Assembly (NCBI GenBank): GCA_963753115.1
Contig: CAVWBB010000018.1
Span: 180,902 to 244,901 of the forward strand
Direction of reading: 5' to 3'
Source of the DNA: Bog-473 sp963753115
GTDB lineage: Bacteria; Actinomycetota; Acidimicrobiia; Acidimicrobiales; RAAP-2
DNA length: 64,000 nucleotides
Below, in pieces: positions 34,728-42,567 of this stretch. The notes under the pieces are model-generated. The model was not told where the DNA came from. It was given only the letters and a program-made list of their open reading frames with translations, and did not search any database. Position numbers and translations under genes: made by a program. Position 1 is the stretch's first letter, and each line of letters starts with the position of its first letter.

Positions 34728-35831
34728 TCAGCCCTGGGGCCCGGCGACCACCGAGTGCGGGGGCAACTCGGCCCCGGCTTCCACCTCGGCTCCGGGCTCC
34801 AGCACGCTGTAAGGGCCGATGCGCGCCCCGGCGCCGATGGTGGCCAGGGTGGCGACGCAGGCTGCCACCACGGCGCCCCCGCCGACGTCGGTGTCGGTCA
34901 GCACGCTGTTGGGCCCGATCTCCGCCCCGGCCCCCACCGAGCAATTGCCGCGCAGGATCACGCCCGGCAGGAGGGACACATCGGCCTCCAGGTGGACCTC
35001 GGCGTCGACGTACGTGCGCTCGGGGTCCCACATGGTGACGCCGCGCCGCATCCAGCGCTCGTTGATGCGGTCGCGCAACTCGGCTTCGGCCACCGCCAGC
35101 TGCGCGCGGTCGTTCACTCCGGCCGCCTCCATGGAGTCGGGCAGGACCAACGAGCGCACCGCGTAGCCGGCACTGCTGAGGACGCCGATGGCGTCGGTCA
35201 GGTAGTACTCACCCTGGGCGTTGGCCGGGCTCAGCCGGCGCAGGGTGGGCGCCATGATGCTGCGGCGGAAGCAGTAGATGGAGGTGTTGACCTCCTCAAT
35301 GGCCTTCTCCTCGTCGGTGGCGTCGGCCTCCTCGACGACCCGGGTCACGTGGCCGTCCTTGCCGTGCACGACTCGGCCGTACCCCAGGGGGTTCTCGACC
35401 ACGGCGGTGAGCAGCGTCGCCCCGGCGTCCTCGGTCCGGTGCGCCCGCACGAGCGCGGCCAGCGTCTGGGGGCGCAGCAACGGGGTGTCGCCGGGGAGGA
35501 CCACGACGTCCTCGGTCTCGTCGTCATCGTCGTCGGGCAATCCGGTCAGCCCGACAGCCAGGGCGTCGCCCGTCCCGGTGCGGGCGAGCTGCTCGACGAA
35601 CTCGATCTCCATGGTCGTCGGCGCGTGCTGCACCAGCGTCTTGGTGATCCACTCGGCGCGGTGGCCCACGACGACGACGACCCGCCGCACGTCGACCTCG
35701 GCCATGGCGTCGAGCACGTGCAGGATCATCGGGCGGCCACACAGGAGGTGCAGGGGCTTGGGGCGCTCCGAGTGCATCCGCGTCCCCTCCCCGGCGGCCA
35801 GGACGACGGCGGAAAGTCGGCGCTCGGGCAT
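34728..35831 (-). CDS. glmU: GlmU-like UDP-GlcNAc pyrophosphorylase, short form without the acetyltransferase end
   Basis: The N-terminal uridylyltransferase is complete: VVLAAGEGTRMHSERPKPLH at residue 9, GTGDALAVG, VVLPGDTPLLRP, NPLGYGRVV and EEVNTSIYCF. A short left-handed beta-helix follows (GVILRGNCSVGAGAEIGPNS to IGAGARIGPYSVLEPGAEVE) and the chain stops at 367 residues. Typical bifunctional GlmU proteins are about 450-490 residues; the later coils with the acetyl-CoA site and catalytic histidine are absent. Either acetylation is done elsewhere or this is a dedicated pyrophosphorylase. It heads the operon into prs. Confidence 0.85.
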   Translation of the reverse strand: MPERRLSAVVLAAGEGTRMHSERPKPLHLLCGRPMILHVLDAMAEVDVRRVVVVVGHRAEWITKTLVQHAPTTMEIEFVEQLARTGTGDALAVGLTGLPDDDDDETEDVVVLPGDTPLLRPQTLAALVRAHRTEDAGATLLTAVVENPLGYGRVVHGKDGHVTRVVEEADATDEEKAIEEVNTSIYCFRRSIMAPTLRRLSPANAQGEYYLTDAIGVLSSAGYAVRSLVLPDSMEAAGVNDRAQLAVAEAELRDRINERWMRRGVTMWDPERTYVDAEVHLEADVSLLPGVILRGNCSVGAGAEIGPNSVLTDTDVGGGAVVAACVATLATIGAGARIGPYSVLEPGAEVEAGAELPPHSVVAGPQG

Positions 35832-35880
35832 GCCGGCATTCTTAGCCCGCCGGGACGGCCGGCGTGCGTATGGGAAACTC

Positions 35881-36795
35881 GTGGGCGTGCCGGAACGCGA
35901 GCCCTACGACGAGTTCGGGCTGTTCCACGAGAACGCCGCCGAGTACGGGCTGCCCTATGACGGGCCGCCCGCTGTCCGGCGCGTCGACGTCGAGGTCTCG
36001 CCCGGCCGGGCGGTGTCCAGCCTGGTCTGGGGCGACGGACCCCCCGAGGTCGTCCTGGTGCACGGCGGGGCGCAGAACGCCCACACCTGGGACACCGTGG
36101 CCATGGCGCTCGGGCGGTCGCTCCTCGCGGTCGATCTGCCGGGGCACGGCCACTCCGACGGCGGGCTCGACGGCTCCATCTCCGCCGTCAGCAACGGGCG
36201 CGACCTGGCCACCGTGATCGCCGAGCTCGCCCCCGAGGCCCGGGGCGTCGTCGGCATGTCGCTCGGCGGGGTCTCGTCCCTGGCCCTCGCCGCCCACGCC
36301 CCCGACCTCGTGCGCGCCCTCGTGCTCGTCGACGTCACGCCGGGCGTGAACGCCGAGAAGGCCGCGCCGATCACCAACTTCGTCAACGGGCCGGCCAGCT
36401 TCGACAGCTTCGACGAACTGCTGGCACGCACGATTGAGCACAACCCGGGCCGCTCGGAATCGTCGCTGCGCCGCGGCATCCTGCACAATGCCGTCCAACG
36501 AGAGGACGGCAGTTGGGTCTGGCGCTACGCCCGCTTCCGCACCGAGGCCTCCGGGCCCGCCGCCCATCCCGAATTCGGCGATCTGTGGGAGGCCGTCTCC
36601 GGGCTCACCGTCCCGCTGCTCCTCGTGCGCGGCCTGGCGTGGTCCGTCGTCGACGACGCCGATGTCGCGGAGCTGCTGCGCCGCCAGCCGACGGCCACCG
36701 TCATCGGCGTGGAGGGCGCCGGCCACAGCGTGCAGGGTGACCGGCCGCTCGAGTTGGCCGCCATTCTGGACGACTTCCTCTTCGCAGACCGCTGA
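35881..36795 (+). CDS. Alpha/beta-fold hydrolase
   Basis: About 304 residues. The oxyanion region is VVLVHGGAQNAHTWDTVAMA, the nucleophile elbow is VVGMSLGGVSSLALA, the acid is probably in LLLVRGLAWSVVDDADV, and the histidine is in VEGAGHSVQGDRPLEL. Substrate unknown; the fold covers esterases, epoxide hydrolases and haloperoxidase-like enzymes. Start is GTG 35881 (GGGA five bases upstream) or GTG 35887. It diverges from glmU and its stop overlaps the next ATG (TGATG). Confidence 0.85.
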   Translation: MGVPEREPYDEFGLFHENAAEYGLPYDGPPAVRRVDVEVSPGRAVSSLVWGDGPPEVVLVHGGAQNAHTWDTVAMALGRSLLAVDLPGHGHSDGGLDGSISAVSNGRDLATVIAELAPEARGVVGMSLGGVSSLALAAHAPDLVRALVLVDVTPGVNAEKAAPITNFVNGPASFDSFDELLARTIEHNPGRSESSLRRGILHNAVQREDGSWVWRYARFRTEASGPAAHPEFGDLWEAVSGLTVPLLLVRGLAWSVVDDADVAELLRRQPTATVIGVEGAGHSVQGDRPLELAAILDDFLFADR

Positions 36796-37181
36796 TGGAC
36801 AAGAACGTCTGGCTCTCCCGACGCGCCCTGAAGCTCCACGTGGTGATCCTCATCGTGGTGCCCGCCTTCCTGGCGCTGTGCTTCTGGCAGCTCAGCCGCG
36901 CCCTCGACGGCAACACGCTGAGTTGGGCCTACGTGTTCGAGTGGCCGCTCTTCGCCGCCTATGCCGTCTACATGTGGTGGCGCTTCGTGCACGAGGCGGC
37001 AGAGGAAGGGTCGCCGCCCGCCGACGCCGGCGCCGATTCCGGCAGCCAGACAGCACCTGACGCAGCACAACCCACGGCGCCGGCCGCCGGGTCGCAGGAG
37101 GCGGAGGAGGACCAGGAGCTCGCGGCCTACAACGCGTACCTCGCTCAGCTGGCGGAACAGGACGAGGCGGCGGGCCGCTGA
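36795..37181 (+). CDS. Small two-helix membrane protein, unknown function
   Basis: 128 residues. Two predicted membrane segments (LHVVILIVVPAFLALCFWQL and AYVFEWPLFAAYAVYMWWRF) precede an Ala/Pro/Glu-rich cytosolic tail ending in a possible amphipathic helix (ELAAYNAYLAQLAEQDEAA). The first segment resembles the N-terminal helix of SURF1-like proteins, but the rest of that family is missing. It is translationally coupled to the hydrolase. Similar short proteins are common in actinobacteria without known role. Confidence 0.72.
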   Translation: MDKNVWLSRRALKLHVVILIVVPAFLALCFWQLSRALDGNTLSWAYVFEWPLFAAYAVYMWWRFVHEAAEEGSPPADAGADSGSQTAPDAAQPTAPAAGSQEAEEDQELAAYNAYLAQLAEQDEAAGR

Positions 37182-37187
37182 CAGGCG

Positions 37188-37260
37188 CTCCGGGGGGAGG
37201 GCTCGAACCTCCAACATCCGGCTCCAAAGGCCGACGTTCTGCCGATTGAACTACCCCGGA
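37188..37260 (-). tRNA. tRNA-Gln (UUG anticodon)
   Basis: A 73-nt cloverleaf on the minus strand: acceptor TCCGGGG/CCCCGGA with discriminator G, anticodon stem TCGGC/GCCGG (one G-T pair) and loop CTTTGGA giving anticodon TTG, T-arm GGAGG-TTCGAGC-CCTCC. The CCA end is not encoded. It lies antisense between two plus-strand genes. Confidence 0.92.
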
Positions 37261-37336
37261 CCGAAGCGATCGCCCCAGAGGTTAGACACGCCGATGGGCC
37301 GTGCCCCGCGGAGGTGCGGCGATAGGTTCTGTGATC

Positions 37337-38008
37337 GTGCGCATCCTGGTGGTCGACGACGACCCTGCGGTCCGCCGGTCCATCGACCGCGCCCTCCGTC
37401 TGGAGGGCTACGAGGTCGTGGCCGTCTCCTCGGGCGGCGAGGCGCTCGAGGCGTTGGCCCAGGCGCCCCCGGACGCGCTGATCCTCGACCTGGGGCTGCC
37501 CGACCTCGACGGCCTCACGGTGTGCCGGCGCATGCGCAGCGCAGGTGACGACACTCCGGTGCTGATCCTCACCGCGCGCGACGCCGTCGACGACCGCGTC
37601 CAGGGGCTCGATGCCGGGGCCGACGACTACCTGGTCAAGCCCTACGCGCTCGCCGAGCTCCTGGCCCGCCTGCGCGCCCTGCTCCGGCGCCGCTTCGAAG
37701 GGGAAGGCGGCCTGCTGCGCGTCGGCGACCTCACGCTCGATCTCTCGACACGCGAGGGGCAGCGCGGCGAGCGCACCTTCGCGCTCACCCGGATTGAGTT
37801 CGACCTGCTCGAGATGTTCCTTCGCCACCCCCGCCAGGTGCTCACCCGCGAGGTGCTGCTGAACCGCGTGTGGGGCTTCGACTTCGACTCGGGGACCAAC
37901 TCGCTCGCCGTCTACGTCGGCTACCTACGGCGCAAGCTCGAGGAGGGGGGCGAGCCACGCTGCATCCAGACGGTGCGCGGCGTGGGATACGTGCTGCGGG
38001 ACTCGTGA
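37337..38008 (+). CDS. OmpR/PhoB-family response regulator
   Basis: 223 residues from GTG 37337 (MRILVVDDDPAVRRS), with GTG 37331 as alternative. The receiver domain has the acidic pair DDD, phospho-acceptor aspartate in ALILDLGLPDLDGL, threonine in LILTAR and lysine in DYLVKPYALAELLARL. The winged-helix output domain ends with NSLAVYVGYLRRKLEEG and IQTVRGVGYVL. It is closest in style to MprA/TcrA-type regulators. The stop overlaps the sensor kinase start (GTGA). Confidence 0.94.
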   Translation: MRILVVDDDPAVRRSIDRALRLEGYEVVAVSSGGEALEALAQAPPDALILDLGLPDLDGLTVCRRMRSAGDDTPVLILTARDAVDDRVQGLDAGADDYLVKPYALAELLARLRALLRRRFEGEGGLLRVGDLTLDLSTREGQRGERTFALTRIEFDLLEMFLRHPRQVLTREVLLNRVWGFDFDSGTNSLAVYVGYLRRKLEEGGEPRCIQTVRGVGYVLRDS

Positions 38009-39360
38009 CCTTCCGCACGCGGCTGGTCCTGGCCACGACCGTCGCCGTGGTCGTCGCCGTGCTGGCCGCCTCGCTCGGCTCGTTCCTGGTGGCGCGCCAC
38101 ACGCTGGTGGAGGCGGCGGACAGCTCGCTGCAGACGGCGGCGGAGAAGATCGTGGCCGGCCAGGAGATCGGGTCGACCACGGCGACCCTCGGCCAGGTGA
38201 TCGACACCTCCGGCGCCGTCGTCTCGGGGGGCGGCCTGCCCGTGACCGGCCAGGTGCGGCTTGTGGCCGGCGGCTTCGCCCCGAACTTCTTCACCACGGT
38301 CACCGTCGACGGGAACCAGATGCGCGAGTTCGTCGAGCACCTGCCCCCCGGGACGCAATTCGACTCGGGCGAAGCCTTCTTGGGCCAAGGCGGCGCACTG
38401 CAGATCGCCACGCTGCTCAACGTCGACTCCCAGCTGAAGAAGCTCGCGCTGCTGTTGGGGGCCGTCGCGTTCGTCGGCGTCCTCCTCGCCGTCGTCCTCG
38501 GCTGGCTGGTGGCCCGCACCGCGCTGATCCCGCTCAACTCGCTGACCGACACCGTCGAGGACCTGGCCGAGACCACCGACGTCTCGCGCCGGCTCCAACC
38601 CGGCCGCCCGGACGAGCTGGGGCGGCTGCGCCGCACGTTCAACCGGCTGCTCGAAGCGCTCGAGTCGTCGCGTCGCGCCCAGAGCCAGCTGGTGCTCGAC
38701 GCCTCCCATGAGCTGCGCACCCCGCTCACCAGCTTGCGGACGAACCTCGAGGTCATCCGGCGGGTCGAGGAGCTGAGCGCAGAGGACCGCTCCGTCCTCG
38801 TCGACGACGTCCTGGTGCAGCTGCAGGAGCTGACGGACATCGTGGGCGACCTGGCCGAGCTGGCTCGGGGCGACCGGGGCCCCGCCTCGCGTGAGCCCCT
38901 CCGCCTCGACTTGTTGGTGCAGGACGAGGTGGCCGTCCAGAACACCCACGGCCGGTCCAAGGACGTGCGCTTCGAACTGGTCGCCACGCCGTGCTGGGTG
39001 GTCGCCAGCGACGACGGCCTGCGCCGGGCAGTGGGCAACCTGCTCGACAACGCCCGCAAGTGGAGCCCACCCGGGGAGCCGGTCGAGGTGGAGTGCGAGG
39101 ACGGCCTGGTCGTCGTACACGACCACGGCCCCGGCATCGCCGCCGAGGACCTGCCGCACATCTTCGACCGCTTCTACCGTTCGCCGGCGGCCCGCGGGCT
39201 GCCGGGTTCGGGCCTCGGGCTGGCCATCGTCGCCCAGGTCGTCAAGGCGGAGGGCGGGACCATCGTGGCCGAGAACGACCCTGCTGGCGGGGCCCGCATG
39301 AGCATGCGCCTGCCCACGGTGGCCGGGCCCATGGAGGCGGCGCCCAGCGTCATCGACTGA
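38005..39360 (+). CDS. Sensor histidine kinase (MprB/PrrB-like)
   Basis: 451 residues. An N-terminal membrane helix (VLATTVAVVVAVLAASLGSF), an extracytoplasmic sensor of about 110 residues, a second helix (LALLLGAVAFVGVLLAVVLG) and HAMP lead to the H-box VLDASHELRTPLTSLRTNLE. The ATPase domain follows: N-box AVGNLLDNARKWSPP, G1 HDHGPGIAAEDLPHIFDRF and G2 GSGLGLAIVAQVV. It phosphorylates the upstream regulator; the signal is unknown. GTG 38005 couples it to that gene. Confidence 0.94.
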   Translation: MTFRTRLVLATTVAVVVAVLAASLGSFLVARHTLVEAADSSLQTAAEKIVAGQEIGSTTATLGQVIDTSGAVVSGGGLPVTGQVRLVAGGFAPNFFTTVTVDGNQMREFVEHLPPGTQFDSGEAFLGQGGALQIATLLNVDSQLKKLALLLGAVAFVGVLLAVVLGWLVARTALIPLNSLTDTVEDLAETTDVSRRLQPGRPDELGRLRRTFNRLLEALESSRRAQSQLVLDASHELRTPLTSLRTNLEVIRRVEELSAEDRSVLVDDVLVQLQELTDIVGDLAELARGDRGPASREPLRLDLLVQDEVAVQNTHGRSKDVRFELVATPCWVVASDDGLRRAVGNLLDNARKWSPPGEPVEVECEDGLVVVHDHGPGIAAEDLPHIFDRFYRSPAARGLPGSGLGLAIVAQVVKAEGGTIVAENDPAGGARMSMRLPTVAGPMEAAPSVID

Positions 39361-39663
39361 CCCGCCCGGCGGGCCGGTGCGCGTTTTTCTTTGCGCGTTC
39401 TTATGCCGAGCCAACGTGCCGCCAAGGTTGCTGGCGCAGACTGGTCTTCGTACCCCGGTGGTGGGGAGTTCCCGCTCCCGCCAAGGCGCGGAGTCCCCTC
39501 CCCCCACCGGCGACGCCGGTGGGGACGGTCCGCCCCGCCCCTGCCGGCGTCTCCTTCGTTCCTTCGGACCCGCTCTCTCTGACCCGCTGGCTCTGACCCG
39601 CTGGCGACAGCTGCCTTCCCCGGGCCGGAGGCTCATTGCCTGGACCCGGGCGCGTGGCCCTGG
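39361..39663. other. Intergenic region with hairpin
   Basis: About 300 bases between the kinase gene and the convergent VOC gene. I see no gene. A perfect inverted repeat CCCCACCGGC-GAC-GCCGGTGGGG lies at 39502-39524 (10-bp stem, 3-base loop) and could serve as a terminator in either direction although no T-tract follows. A short direct repeat (CTCTGACCCGCTGG type, 39578-39605) and one T-rich patch (TTTTTCTTT, 39384-39392) are also present. Confidence 0.6.
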
Positions 39664-40032
39664 TCAGCCCTCTGCGATGAACTCGATCCGGTTGCCGAAC
39701 GGGTCGTCGGCATAGGCACCGCCGCCAGGAGGGCGATCAGCGTTCGGGCGCACCGCCACCCCGGCCGCGGCCAGGACCGCCTGGAGGGCGGGCAGGTCGC
39801 GGACCACCAGCGCCGGATGAGCCTTGCGGGCTGGGCGGAAGTCCTCTTCCACTCCGAGGTGCACGGCCACGGTCCCGTTGCCGAACCAGCATCCGCCCCG
39901 CGCCGCCAGCGGCTCGGGTTTGGGGACGCGCAGCAGCCCGAGGAGTCCCGAATAGAAGGCTTCTGCCTCCGCTTCCCGACCCGGCGGCATGGCCAGTTGC
40001 ACGTGGTCGAGCCGGACGATCTCGAAGCCCAT
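39664..40032 (-). CDS. VOC/glyoxalase-fold protein
   Basis: 122 residues, one vicinal-oxygen-chelate module: IVRLDHVQLAMPPGREAEAE with the first metal histidine, AVHLGVEEDF with the second, and the closing DDPFGNRIEFIAEG with the metal glutamate. Members include glyoxalases, fosfomycin-resistance enzymes and dioxygenases; substrate cannot be told. It diverges from the bS22 gene. Confidence 0.85.
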   Translation of the reverse strand: MGFEIVRLDHVQLAMPPGREAEAEAFYSGLLGLLRVPKPEPLAARGGCWFGNGTVAVHLGVEEDFRPARKAHPALVVRDLPALQAVLAAAGVAVRPNADRPPGGGAYADDPFGNRIEFIAEG

Positions 40033-40097
40033 GGGTGCCTCCTGACCCGGGACCGACCTGGCAGTCGACCCCCACGACCGCTAGCCTGCCCCACGAC

Positions 40098-40196
40098 ATG
40101 GGATCACTGATCAAAAAGCGTCGCAAGCGGATGCGCAAGAAGAAGCACAAGAAGATGCTGAAGGCCACCCGTTGGCAGCGCCGGGCCGGCAAGTAA
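40098..40196 (+). CDS. 30S ribosomal protein bS22 (AURKAIP1/COX24 domain miniprotein)
   Basis: A 32-residue, extremely basic protein beginning MGSLIKKRRKRMRKKKHKKM and ending LKATRWQRRAGK. This matches the actinobacterial AURKAIP1/COX24-domain protein (Rv0500A/B-type in mycobacteria), identified as ribosomal protein bS22 in mycobacterial ribosome structures, where it lies in the small subunit near the decoding region. ATG 40098 is the only sensible start. It stands alone between the VOC gene (divergent) and ispE (convergent). Confidence 0.9.
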   Translation: MGSLIKKRRKRMRKKKHKKMLKATRWQRRAGK

Positions 40197-40221
40197 CTCC
40201 CGCCGCCCCGCCCCCTCCCCC

Positions 40222-41040
40222 TCAGTCCCCTTCCCAGCCCGCCGGTACGGTGCGGGCGCGCACCAGCCGGGCCGTCTCGGCCCCGACGCGCACCTCGTGC
40301 TGCGCCGCCGACTGCTCCGTCGACAGCGCCGTCGACCGTGACGTCGACCGTGCCCCCGTCCCGGCCCCTTCACTGTCTGTCTCGACGAACCACGTCGAGC
40401 CGCTCCCGGCCAGCACCGGCTCGCTCCCGCTCAAGTCCCGCAGGGCGTCACGCCAACGGGCCAGGCGCGGTTCCACGGCCAGGGCGGCCGCCGTCAGCGC
40501 GTTCGGTCCCTCGTGCCCCGGGTCGGCGTCCCAGGCCCGGTAGACCTCGGCGGTCTCGACGCCGAACGGTGGCAGGAGCAGGAGGAACCCACGGGGCGCA
40601 AAGGGCAGCGCCGTGACCAGTTCCCCCACGCCCTCGACCCGGGCCCGGCCCCCGGCGAGGCAGAACGGCACGTCGGCGCCGAGGCGCACCGCCACGGCGG
40701 CGTCGGTGCAGCCGGCCCACCGCAGCACGGCGGCAGCGTCCGCCGAGCCCCCGCCCAATCCGCCCCCCAGCGGGATCCGCTTGGTCAACCGGACGCCGGC
40801 GCGCCTGCCGCAGGCCTCCAGGGCCCGCTCCACGAGGTTCTGCCCGGGGCCGGGCAGCCCGACGGCCGCCATCCCCGGCTCGACCTCGACGACGAGGTCA
40901 GAGCCCTCCTCGTCGATCTGGAGCTCGTCGGCCAGGTCGAGGGTGACCATCTCCGCCTCGAGCTCGTGATAGCCGTCGTCCCGGACGCCGGTCACCTGGA
41001 GCGACACCGTCAGCTTGGCCGGGGCCAGCACCCTGATCAC
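40222..41040 (-). CDS. ispE: 4-diphosphocytidyl-2-C-methyl-D-erythritol kinase (IspE)
   Basis: GHMP kinase of the MEP isoprenoid pathway, 272 residues. APAKLTVSLQVTGVRDDGYH at the N-terminus, the ATP loop IPLGGGLGGGSADAAAVLRW near residue 95, LGADVPFCLAGG with the catalytic aspartate, and the C-terminal VLAGSGSTWFVET. A Ser/Thr/Arg-rich insertion (about 30 residues) interrupts the last strand, which is unusual but at a surface position. GTG 41040 is the start. It follows rsmA as in other actinobacteria. Confidence 0.94.
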   Translation of the reverse strand: MIRVLAPAKLTVSLQVTGVRDDGYHELEAEMVTLDLADELQIDEEGSDLVVEVEPGMAAVGLPGPGQNLVERALEACGRRAGVRLTKRIPLGGGLGGGSADAAAVLRWAGCTDAAVAVRLGADVPFCLAGGRARVEGVGELVTALPFAPRGFLLLLPPFGVETAEVYRAWDADPGHEGPNALTAAALAVEPRLARWRDALRDLSGSEPVLAGSGSTWFVETDSEGAGTGARSTSRSTALSTEQSAAQHEVRVGAETARLVRARTVPAGWEGD

Positions 41041-41046
41041 CCCCCA

Positions 41047-41106
41047 CCAGTCACAGGGTCGCCAGTCACAGGGTCGCCAGTCACAGGGTTACCGGTCACA
41101 GTGCTG
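41047..41106 (-). repeat. 15-bp tandem repeat carrying serial in-frame stops after rsmA
   Basis: Four 15-base units (plus-strand CCAGTCACAGGGTCG at 41047-41061 and 41062-41076; variants at 41077-41091 and 41092-41106). The last contains the rsmA stop. Because the unit is five codons, every copy puts a TGA in the rsmA frame, so read-through would meet four stops in a row. The repeat fills the rsmA-ispE gap. Confidence 0.9.
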
Positions 41107-41917
41107 CCAGCCTGCCCCAGGCAGCCACGTCGAGCTCCTCGGCCCGGGCATCGGGTCGCACGCCGGCCCGCTCGAAGGCAGCAGGGTCGACCACACCGGC
41201 CAGGGAGCGCCGCAGCATCTTGCGCCGGTGGGCGAAGCCGGCCCGCACCACCGCGTTGAGGCGTTCGTAGGAAACCAGGGCGGGGTCCACCGCGGGCTCG
41301 GGCCGGCGTTCCAGCCGGACGAGCACCGACTCCACCCTGGGTCGGGGGATGAAGACCGAGGCCGGGACCCGGCCCACGACCTCGGCTCGGGCGAAATAGG
41401 CGATGCGCACGGAGACCGCCCCGTAAGGGTCCTCACCAGCCGCCGCCGCCATCCGCTCCCCTACCTCCCGCTGCACCATCACGAGGAGGTGGGCGACCGC
41501 TGGGACTTCCACGAGGGTCCGGATCACCAGGGGCGTGGCCACGTTGTAGGGGAGGTTGGCCACCAGGCTCCATGGCCCGGGGCCCCGCTCGGCCAGGAGC
41601 GCCGCCAGGTCCAGCTCCAGGGCATCCCCCCGGACGGTCTCGACGCCGGCACCCGCGACCACGCTCTGGAGGACCGGGAACAGGTGGCGATCCGTCTCGA
41701 CCGCCACCACACGGGCCCCGGTCTCGGCCAGGGCCAGCGTCAGGGAGCCGAGCCCCGCCCCGATCTCGAGCACCTGTGAGCCGGGCCCGGCGCCCGAGAG
41801 GCGCGCGATGCGGCGCACGGTGTTGGGATCAGCGACGAAATTCTGTCCGAGGGCACGGCTGGGGGTGAGTCCGTGCGCCGCCAGCAGCTGGGCGATGTCG
41901 GCGCCGGAAAGGGTCAC
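41096..41917 (-). CDS. rsmA: 16S rRNA dimethyladenosine transferase RsmA/KsgA
   Basis: Dimethylates the two adjacent adenines near the 3' end of 16S rRNA. 273 residues from GTG 41917. SRALGQNFVADPNTVRRIA, SAM loop VLEIGAGLGSLTLALAE, VAVETDRHL, the catalytic NLPYNVATPLVI and PASVFIPRPRVESVLVRLE are all intact. The start overlaps the upstream RlpA-like gene stop (GTGA). The longer frame upstream to 42133 lies antisense to nothing and inside that gene, so it is not used. Confidence 0.95.
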   Translation of the reverse strand: MTLSGADIAQLLAAHGLTPSRALGQNFVADPNTVRRIARLSGAGPGSQVLEIGAGLGSLTLALAETGARVVAVETDRHLFPVLQSVVAGAGVETVRGDALELDLAALLAERGPGPWSLVANLPYNVATPLVIRTLVEVPAVAHLLVMVQREVGERMAAAAGEDPYGAVSVRIAYFARAEVVGRVPASVFIPRPRVESVLVRLERRPEPAVDPALVSYERLNAVVRAGFAHRRKMLRRSLAGVVDPAAFERAGVRPDARAEELDVAAWGRLAAL

Positions 41918-42567
41918 CAGGAGATTGTGACGTCCACCACTCCCTGTCCGAGGCCGGCGATCTGTGAGAAGCCTGACGGCGACAGATCGACCACCCGCGG
42001 GTAGCCCGCCGCCTCGCGGTCGTCCACCGTGCACACGGTCGACGCGCCGCTCGCGTTGTTCACCACGGTGAGCACGGTGCCGAACGGGAGCGTCGGGCTG
42101 GCGCACATCCCCGTCGGGGCGGCCGCGTACCACGTGGCCTCACCGCCCTCGTTGTGCGCCACCGCACGCGGCGCCGGCGGTGCCGTCGTCGTCGTGGTCG
42201 GCGGCGGTGGTGGGGCCGGTCGCGTCGTCGTGGTCGACGGTGGCGGCGGTGCCGTCGTCGTGGTGGTCGGCGGCGCGGTCGTGGTCGTCGTTGCGGGCGC
42301 GGTCGACGACGTCGTCGTCGGCGCTTGATAGGCGACGAGATTCGACGGCAAGCTCACGCCGTCGTTGTGCGACGACGAAGACACGGCGTTCTTCTGCTTC
42401 TCGTGCGCGCCGCGCGCCGCGGCGTCAGGCCGCGACGCGTGCGCAGACGCGTTCTGCAACAGCAGGAGAGGCGCGACGAGCAACGAGCCGCAAATAACTG
42501 CAGCAACGCCGAGGCGCCTCCCCCCAGTGCTCTGGTTCCGCAGGGCTCCACCCTTCTCCGGGGACAC
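41914..42567 (-). CDS. Secreted RlpA-like double-psi beta-barrel protein at the rpfB position
   Basis: 217 residues from GTG 42567. A signal peptide (GVAAVICGSLLVAPLLLLQN), then a linker of about 70 residues dominated by TTTTTAP and PPPP runs, then a C-terminal domain of about 75 residues: GGEATWYAAAPTGMCASPTL, PFGTVLTVVNNASGASTVCT and GYPRVVDLSPSGFSQIAGLG, the pattern of RlpA-like DPBB domains, with two cysteines. Such domains bind or cleave peptidoglycan glycan strands. In M. tuberculosis this exact slot (tatD-x-ksgA-ispE) is rpfB. It overlaps rsmA by four bases. Confidence 0.82.
   Translation of the reverse strand: MSPEKGGALRNQSTGGRRLGVAAVICGSLLVAPLLLLQNASAHASRPDAAARGAHEKQKNAVSSSSHNDGVSLPSNLVAYQAPTTTSSTAPATTTTTAPPTTTTTAPPPPSTTTTRPAPPPPPTTTTTAPPAPRAVAHNEGGEATWYAAAPTGMCASPTLPFGTVLTVVNNASGASTVCTVDDREAAGYPRVVDLSPSGFSQIAGLGQGVVDVTISW

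Noticed and set aside
37188..37260. tRNA-Trp or suppressor reading
   Set aside because: Aligning the anticodon stem gives loop CTTTGGA and anticodon TTG, which is ordinary tRNA-Gln.
37921..39636. 571-codon minus-strand ORF
   Set aside because: Antisense to the histidine kinase with all its boxes intact. Composition is typical of third-position mirroring.
41047..41106. CRISPR array
   Set aside because: Units are contiguous 15-mers without spacers. It is a simple tandem duplication.
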